Assembly: GCA_016200595.1 (NCBI GenBank)
Contig: JACQEL010000492.1
Span: 1 to 7,100 of the forward strand
From: Deltaproteobacteria bacterium
GTDB taxonomy: Bacteria; Desulfobacterota; Binatia; Bin18
Direction: 5' to 3'
Length of the DNA stretch: 7,100 nt
A program made the position numbers and the translations under genes. The notes below the pieces were generated by a model. The model was given only the letters and a program-made list of their open reading frames with translations. It did not search any database and was not told the DNA's origin. Shown here one piece after another: positions 1-4,358 of this stretch. Every line of letters begins with the position of its first letter. Position 1 is the first letter of the stretch.

Positions 1-560
1 CTCATAGAAGGTCAGGGCTTGGGGGTAGTTCCCTAAGGCCGAGTAGACAAGGCCAAGGTTGTTGAGGGCTTTTTTCTCCCCGGCCCGATCTCCCAACTCC
101 CGGTCAAGCTGTAACGCCTGTTCATAAAGGCGCTGTGCCTGGGCATAGTTCCCTAACTCATAGTAGACAACGCCCAGGTTGTTGAGGTCCGCGCCTTCCC
201 CTGCCCGATCCTTCAGCTCGCGGTCAATCTGCAGGGCCTGCTCATAGAAGCGTAGTGCTTGGGGGTAGTTCCCTAAGGCCTCGTAGACATTGCCCAGGTC
301 GCCGAGGACCTTACCTTCCTCTGCGCGATCCCTCAGTTCGCGGTCAAGCTGCAAGGCCTGGTCCAAGAAGCGCGACGCCTGGGGGTAGTTCCCTAAGGCC
401 GTGTAGACATTGCCCAGGTTGTTGAGGTCTTTTCCCTTCCCTACCCGATCCCCCAGTTCGCGGTCAAGCTGCAAGGCTTGCTCCAAGAAGCGCGACGCCT
501 GGGGGTAGTTCCTTAACTCTGTGTAGACAACGCCCAGATTGCTGAGAAAGACACGTTCTG
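1..560 (-). repeat. Tandem 120-bp repeats encoding TPR units
   Basis: The sequence repeats with a period of exactly 120 bp, most visibly at 1, 121, 241, 361 and 481. Each unit contains a variant of gggggtagttccctaaggcc about 20 bp into these positions, identical in the units at 1, 241 and 361. The 120-bp period equals one 40-residue TPR, so the array stays in frame. Similarity also holds at DNA level, including third positions, which suggests recent duplication or gene conversion rather than old, protein-level conservation only. The array continues past the left edge. Confidence 0.9.
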
Positions 561-759
561 CTTGTCGATTCTCCGTTGCTCTGGCTAGCGTCAGACCGTA
601 CTGCCAGGCTTGCAGCGCGCCCGGGAAATCGGAGTGATTGTATTTTTGTACTCCCTCCTTGAGATAATCCTCCACCGTCTGGCTCCACCCTACCTCGGCT
701 AATCCCACTAGCAGCGCGGTCAATACCACCCCGAGCCAGACAACCTTTTTCCTTTTCAT
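1..759 (-). CDS. Exported tetratricopeptide-repeat protein, C-terminus outside window
   Basis: An open frame runs without a stop from ATG at 759 to the window edge (253 codons), so the 3' part of the gene is missing. GGAG at 767-770, 7 nt before the ATG, supports this start. Residues 1-27 look like a Sec signal peptide: KRKK, a hydrophobic stretch (VVWLGVVLTALLVGL), then a likely cleavage site near GWS/Q. Residues ~28-73 form a divergent first TPR. From residue ~74 there are four full 40-residue repeats and half of a fifth, built around NNLGNVY, ALGNYPQAL, FYEQALQLDREL and GDRAGEG. This is the TPR class with an extended second helix, seen in kinesin-light-chain-like and bacterial CHAT-associated proteins. 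TPRs bind proteins, so this is probably a periplasmic or surface scaffold. It lies 72 bp after the OmpA/DUF4384 gene on the same strand. Related proteins often end in a CHAT protease domain, but none is visible here. The TPR call is firm; the role is inferred. Confidence 0.88.
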   Translation of the reverse strand, partial: MKRKKVVWLGVVLTALLVGLAEVGWSQTVEDYLKEGVQKYNHSDFPGALQAWQYGLTLARATENRQAERVFLSNLGVVYTELRNYPQASRFLEQALQLDRELGDRVGKGKDLNNLGNVYTALGNYPQASRFLDQALQLDRELRDRAEEGKVLGDLGNVYEALGNYPQALRFYEQALQIDRELKDRAGEGADLNNLGVVYYELGNYAQAQRLYEQALQLDRELGDRAGEKKALNNLGLVYSALGNYPQALTFYE

Positions 760-831
760 CGCAGCACTCCGTGCCAAGACCGGACAAAAGCGACACCGTA
801 TTGAATCGTGCAGCATGCGGCCTCTCGACCC

Positions 832-2373
832 TCACTCATGGTGAAAGACCACCTTGCGGGCGAGGCTGAGACCCTCCTGGTAAAGCTGATCGGTAGTCAG
901 CTCTGCGGTCTGACCTGCCTTCGATGCCGTCGTTACGTTCTTCCCCGGCCGCGTCCCCCCTACTCCCATCTTCTCCATCGTGTCCACCGTCTTCAGTACC
1001 AGGGTCAACACCTGCTGCTTTGTTTGATGTGTATCTGAAGGGTCAGCGCGGGTTAAACGCTTAAACAAGTCCTCGATGTCCTCGCGGCGCTCGCGCGTGG
1101 CGACGACGTAGATCTCTTCCTTCCCCAGTGTATGGTCCAGCTCGAACCACTTATCTTTCCCTGGCACCCAATAGGCGGCGCGGGCCTGGGCGAAGTTGTC
1201 GTGTGTCCCATATTTCGGATTGGGGTAAAGGTGAAAGAGTTTGCCCGAGGTATCAAGCTGAAAGATGTACACGTAGCAGGGCTGCTGAGGCTCGAAGAAA
1301 ACCCGATACCCATCGCCAGAATGGAGCCGCGCCCCGTCCTGCAGCTTGCGCGGGCGCGATTCGGCATCTTCGTAAAAAACTCCGACATCCATGACAAGCG
1401 ACGGTGGGTCTGCGAGAGACGGACCGCCGACGGGCTTGATGGATGGGTATGCACCCAGCTCGTTTGCCTCCAGGCGGACGACCTCCACCCGCCGGTTGCG
1501 CGCGTGGTCAGCTTCGCTCGATCCTAAGCTGATCGGCCGCGTCTTCCCGTACCCTTTGGTGCCCAATCTATCCGGGGGAAGGGAAAAGCCCGCAGCAAGA
1601 GACTCGGCGACCCGCCGCGCCCGCCGCGTGGAAAGGTCCAGGTTATATTCGTCCGTGCCCCGGAGGTCGGTGTGCCCCTCAATCAGGAAGGCAGCAGAGG
1701 GGAAGGACTCCAAGATGCCCTTTAGCGCCGTGCCGAGCTCCTGGAGGGGCCTCCTGGCTTCAGGCAGAAGGGTATCGGCGTTGTAGGCAAAGGGAATAGA
1801 GATGGGGATCCGGCGGTCTCTTTTGATCCCGCCTGGCCCCATTCTCACAAAGCCCCCCAAGACTTCCTGTATGCACCTAGCGGCTGGCACCTCTTTGTCC
1901 TTCAGACAGAGGGCTTGCCGCCTCTGCTCGTTTGCCAGCTCACTCTGGGGATCGAGGAGGAGGCCCTTGTCGTATGCCGCTACCGCCTTGGCGTAGTCCC
2001 CGGTGTGGAAGTAGAAATCCCCCAGGCCAAAGTAGGCGATTGCGAAGCCAGGATTCAGCTCAGTGGCCTTGGTGTAACGGATGAGAGCTTCCGGGTAGCG
2101 GCCCAACTGCTCAAGGACATCTCCAAGGTTGATGTCGGCCTCGGGGTAGGAGGGACACAGCTCCACAGCCCGCTGGTAAAAGTAGCGTTTCTCTTCAAGA
2201 CACTCTTCCTGGCAAGGGTTCCCTTGAGCGGTATATTTCTGGCTGACCTGAGTGCCCTTCTCGTAGGACTGCTGGGCCTCCTTGCTACAAGCTCCCCAGC
2301 CAAGTACAGGGGCCAGCAGCACCAGGCTCCCAAACATCGCTACACTCGCAAAACTGTGACCGCGCGGCTTCAT
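832..2373 (-). CDS. Secreted TPR - OmpA-like peptidoglycan-binding - DUF4384 protein
   Basis: The protein has 513 residues. ATG at 2373 follows a strong AGGAGG (2381-2386) at 7 nt. Residues 1-28 are a signal peptide; Cys29 follows WGA, a poor lipobox, so lipidation is possible but doubtful. Residues ~58-145 hold about three TPRs (for example GRYPEALIRYTKATELNP and GDYAKAVAAYDKGLLLDP). Residues ~188-300 are an OmpA C-terminal-like domain: EGHTD at 232-236, LSTRRARRV at 247-255, GYGKTRP at 274-280 and NRRVEV at 293-298. Asp236 and Arg251 are 15 residues apart, as are the diaminopimelate-binding Asp and Arg of known OmpA domains. Residues ~325-445 resemble DUF4384 (YRVFFEPQQPCYVYIFQLD, then GKLFHLYPNP and EEIYVVATRE), a beta-rich domain often found with caspase-like or TPR proteins. 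The likely role is a periplasmic, cell-wall-tethered component of the cluster. An OmpA domain in mid-protein, followed by DUF4384, is not the usual C-terminal placement. Domain calls are by eye. Confidence 0.93.
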   Translation of the reverse strand: MKPRGHSFASVAMFGSLVLLAPVLGWGACSKEAQQSYEKGTQVSQKYTAQGNPCQEECLEEKRYFYQRAVELCPSYPEADINLGDVLEQLGRYPEALIRYTKATELNPGFAIAYFGLGDFYFHTGDYAKAVAAYDKGLLLDPQSELANEQRRQALCLKDKEVPAARCIQEVLGGFVRMGPGGIKRDRRIPISIPFAYNADTLLPEARRPLQELGTALKGILESFPSAAFLIEGHTDLRGTDEYNLDLSTRRARRVAESLAAGFSLPPDRLGTKGYGKTRPISLGSSEADHARNRRVEVVRLEANELGAYPSIKPVGGPSLADPPSLVMDVGVFYEDAESRPRKLQDGARLHSGDGYRVFFEPQQPCYVYIFQLDTSGKLFHLYPNPKYGTHDNFAQARAAYWVPGKDKWFELDHTLGKEEIYVVATRERREDIEDLFKRLTRADPSDTHQTKQQVLTLVLKTVDTMEKMGVGGTRPGKNVTTASKAGQTAELTTDQLYQEGLSLARKVVFHHE

Positions 2374-2380
2374 CGTGCTC

Positions 2381-2386
2381 CCTCCT
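2381..2386 (-). promoter_or_regulatory. Strong ribosome binding site of the OmpA/DUF4384 gene
   Basis: The minus strand reads AAAGGAGG, then seven bases, then the ATG at 2373. This is close to a perfect Shine-Dalgarno sequence and fixes the start of the secreted protein. It sits 9 bp downstream of the hairpin at 2396-2419. Confidence 0.8.
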
Positions 2387-2395
2387 TTGTTGAAG

Positions 2396-2419
2396 GTAGG
2401 TGGGCGGTGCCCATCCTAC
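2396..2419 (-). other. Intercistronic hairpin between the Zn-ribbon and OmpA genes
   Basis: The arms at 2396-2405 and 2409-2419 are complementary: ten base pairs, one bulged base (2414) and a three-base loop (2406-2408). It is the main structure in the 79-bp gap between two co-directional genes. No T-run follows on the minus strand, so an intrinsic terminator is unlikely. It could stabilise or process the mRNA, or tune translation from the ribosome binding site just downstream. The role is inferred from position only. Confidence 0.5.
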
Positions 2420-2452
2420 ACAATCTTATATCGAATCTGGCGCCGTCTTTTC

Positions 2453-3427
2453 TCACCCGCTGCTACCCCCAACAAATTGGAGGGTCCGCACATCGCACCC
2501 TCCCACCTGTGCCTCTTTTCGCTCTTTCAGAGCCTCTACGAGGTGACGGCCCGCATCCTCTCCCTCCTGCCCGGTCAGCTTCGTTCCCCATTGCTCCAGT
2601 TCCCGGGCAGGCCAGCGGGACATCACCATCCAGATCTCCGCCACCTCCCCCGTCACCTCGTGAAACGGATACCCAGGCTCCGGCGCTGGGGAGGGGAGCC
2701 ACATGGTCTGCCCGGGCGACAGCGGGTTGGCTGGGTTCCCGTTTGCGCGGGGAAACAGGACGTCGATCTTTTTGGAGCGGTCGATGCGAAAGAGATAGAA
2801 GTACACGGGTTCGAGCGGCTCGACAGAGAGCCGGAAGCTCTGCTCTTCTCCGTTGAGGTTAATCAGCACCGCCGGCGCATCCATGTTACGAGACCCACTG
2901 GCTCCCCCCTGCAACACGGCGGCAATGCGCCCCCTCACTTTCTGTTCAATCTCGTCTTGGAGCTGTCGGACATCGGTACGCTGCGGCTGCTCCCGGTGCA
3001 GGGTTTCTACAGTTTGACGGGCCTGACGCAGACGCCCCTGCTCCAGATCTGTGCGAACAGGTTGCAGGTCCGATCCCTGCTCAGCGAGTACAGTGGCCCC
3101 GGTCGCCTCTCTTTCCCATTGTGTTGCTTGGACGGCAGACACACGCAGATAGTCACGCAGGTCATCTAAGGCCTTCCGCTCGTCTGCGGTAATCTTCTGA
3201 TCGTCATTCCAGACTTTGCGCACCAGGGAGGTGTACTGCCGCTGTTTGAGGAACTGGGAGAGGGAGTATCCCCCGTATCCCAGGACGATCAGGATCACGG
3301 TCCCGGCAGCGGCGATTGTGTACCAGGTGACCCAGCGTGGCAGACGACATACCTCGCACCGCCGCACGTCCGGCTCATTGTCATGCCCGCGCAAGCACCG
3401 CCAGGGCTGAGTTGGCCGCGCACTCAT
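2453..3427 (-). CDS. Zinc-ribbon, single-span membrane protein with DUF4384-like domain
   Basis: The protein has 324 residues. ATG at 3427 is chosen over an in-frame ATG at 3559 because it overlaps the previous stop as ATGA, has GGGAGG at 3437-3442 nine bases upstream, and gives a protein that begins with a recognisable domain. Residues 9-27 form a small zinc ribbon: WRC at 9-11, GHDN at 14-17, and Cys24-x2-Cys27, with Cys11, His15, Cys24 and Cys27 as probable ligands. Residues ~33-55 are one membrane span (WVTWYTIAAAGTVILIVLGY). Residues ~60-168 are helical and include an ITADERKALDDL helix-turn-helix pattern. Residues ~182-275 resemble DUF4384 (FRLSVEPLEPVYFYLFRID, then KIDVLFPR and EIWMVMSR), like the next gene's C-terminus. 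The likely topology is zinc ribbon in the cytosol and DUF4384 in the periplasm. It may connect the cytosolic tubulin-like protein to the envelope proteins; this is inference. Confidence 0.88.
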   Translation of the reverse strand: MSARPTQPWRCLRGHDNEPDVRRCEVCRLPRWVTWYTIAAAGTVILIVLGYGGYSLSQFLKQRQYTSLVRKVWNDDQKITADERKALDDLRDYLRVSAVQATQWEREATGATVLAEQGSDLQPVRTDLEQGRLRQARQTVETLHREQPQRTDVRQLQDEIEQKVRGRIAAVLQGGASGSRNMDAPAVLINLNGEEQSFRLSVEPLEPVYFYLFRIDRSKKIDVLFPRANGNPANPLSPGQTMWLPSPAPEPGYPFHEVTGEVAEIWMVMSRWPARELEQWGTKLTGQEGEDAGRHLVEALKERKEAQVGGCDVRTLQFVGGSSG

Positions 3428-4164
3428 TGTGGATTTCCTCCCGCGCCAATCAGTGCTTCCACAACCTGCATCTGTTCCGTCGTCAGTCCCAGTTTCTTTT
3501 TCACTCCTTGCAAGTACGCCAGTTGCTGCTCGGTGAGCTTGCCGCCACTCCGCTCCCACAACCGCTGATACTCATCGAGATACCTCTGCATGGTCTCGTT
3601 GAGTGATCCTGAAGAGATGAGAGTACGCTCGACCTCCTGAATCACTCGCTCGGCCTCGTCGTAGCCGAGGTCAAAGTCGGCTGCATCCGCAAAGAGTGCC
3701 GCCTGTTGGTCTCCGGTTAGGCCGCCATCCGTCACCCGTTGCTTCACGTGGTGACGGAATCCCTCGATATCCCCAACTTGGGTGCTCGACGGAGGAAGGG
3801 GGCCAGCGGAACTCTGACGCAGGGGAGGAGCCGCCGCACGTCCCCGAGAAGACCAATCTGCCGGCGGCGTCAGATCATAGGTGTCACGGTAGGCGTTGAT
3901 ATGGCCGCTCTCCAACTGATGGCGGGGATGCCGCAGTCCACCGTCGAGTTCCGCTTCACGCTGATCAAGGAAAGTCTGTAGACGGGTCCAGATCTCCTCT
4001 TTCTGCGGCCGTGTCACCGCCTGCTTTCCCCTTTGCCGGAGGTCTTCCTCTAGGCGCTCCAGGGGGGTCATCTCGTGCCGATCGCTATTGGCCAGGATTT
4101 CTTTCTCTTTTTGACTGGCAAACAACTGCTCCTCGACCGCTTGCCAATCCGCCCCCAGCTTCAC
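3424..4164 (-). CDS. C-terminal part of the tubulin-like protein, displaced by a frameshift
   Basis: This 246-codon frame can start formally at GTG 4164, but I think it is the end of the upstream tubulin-like gene. There is no ribosome binding site before 4164. The same frame stays open and protein-like upstream to about 4345, where it reads HTHRGILFPDLFPPEE, then LGRALDLFVAERDPD and IYYYYVDRHGRHPVKLG. No ATG or GTG codon occurs in that upstream stretch. The piece begins with charged helices. A low-complexity Pro/Ser linker follows (GRAAAPPLRQSSAGPLPPSS, residues ~108-127). Two similar helical units then close the protein: GGLTGDQQAALFADAADFDL and GGKLTEQQLAYLQGVKKKLGL. Its stop overlaps the next ATG. 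Restoring the frame would give a protein of about 1,120 residues. If the split is genuine, this would be an independent cytosolic helical protein of unknown function. Confidence 0.75.
   Translation of the reverse strand: MKLGADWQAVEEQLFASQKEKEILANSDRHEMTPLERLEEDLRQRGKQAVTRPQKEEIWTRLQTFLDQREAELDGGLRHPRHQLESGHINAYRDTYDLTPPADWSSRGRAAAPPLRQSSAGPLPPSSTQVGDIEGFRHHVKQRVTDGGLTGDQQAALFADAADFDLGYDEAERVIQEVERTLISSGSLNETMQRYLDEYQRLWERSGGKLTEQQLAYLQGVKKKLGLTTEQMQVVEALIGAGGNPQ
3437..3442 (-). promoter_or_regulatory. Ribosome binding site that fixes the Zn-ribbon gene start
   Basis: GGGAGG on the minus strand lies nine bases before ATG 3427 and inside the last codons of the tubulin-like gene. Together with the ATGA overlap (3424-3427) it points to translational coupling. 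It also argues against the longer start at 3559, whose extra 44 residues (from MGAEWRQAH) would be read out of frame through the tubulin-like gene. Confidence 0.8.
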
Positions 4165-4358
4165 AGGATGCCGGCCATGTCGATCTACGTAGTAGTAATA
4201 GATGGCCTGGTCATGAGTGTCGGGATCTCGCTCGGCAACAAAGAGATCTAAAGCTCGCCCTAAAACTGCCGCCTCTTCAGCCCGCTTGTGCAGTGCGGTT
4301 TCCTCAGGAGGAAAGAGATCTGGGAACAGAATACCCCTATGAGTATGGCGATGTCGGG
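4165..4358 (-). other. Frameshift zone and coding stretch joining the two tubulin-like parts
   Basis: In the frame of the long upstream gene, translation after KPDIA (residues 810-814) turns into ILIGVFCSQISFLLRKP and stops at 4260, an unlikely C-terminus. In the next frame the same DNA reads HTHRGILFPDLFPPEE and continues for ~60 plausible codons into the 3424-4164 frame. One extra base between about 4333 and 4358 would join them; the run of four G on the minus strand (4334-4337) and the CCC at 4356-4358 are candidate sites. It could be a sequencing or assembly indel, or a real mutation. No X-XXY-YYZ slippery heptamer is visible, so programmed frameshifting is less likely. Confidence 0.75.

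Noticed and set aside
764..774. Small palindrome (GCAC-GGA-GTGC) around the TPR gene's ribosome binding site
   Set aside because: Only four to five base pairs with a three-base loop; too weak to claim as a regulatory structure.
464..835. Minus-strand 123-codon open frame over the start of the TPR gene
   Set aside because: It is out of frame with the TPR protein, which has a signal peptide, repeats and a ribosome binding site. Its translation is low in recognisable features.
1915..2856. Long plus-strand open frame (313 codons)
   Set aside because: It is antisense to the OmpA and zinc-ribbon genes, crosses their intergenic gap, and its product is compositionally odd (long Pro/Ser/Arg-rich end) with no recognisable domain. 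The minus-strand genes explain the region.
2375..3169. Long plus-strand open frame (264 codons)
   Set aside because: It lies opposite the zinc-ribbon gene, whose motifs, span and ribosome binding site are convincing. The plus-strand translation shows no domain.
3428..3559. Longer start (ATG 3559) for the zinc-ribbon protein
   Set aside because: The extra 44 residues would overlap the tubulin-like coding sequence in another frame, and ATG 3427 has a better ribosome binding site and the ATGA overlap.
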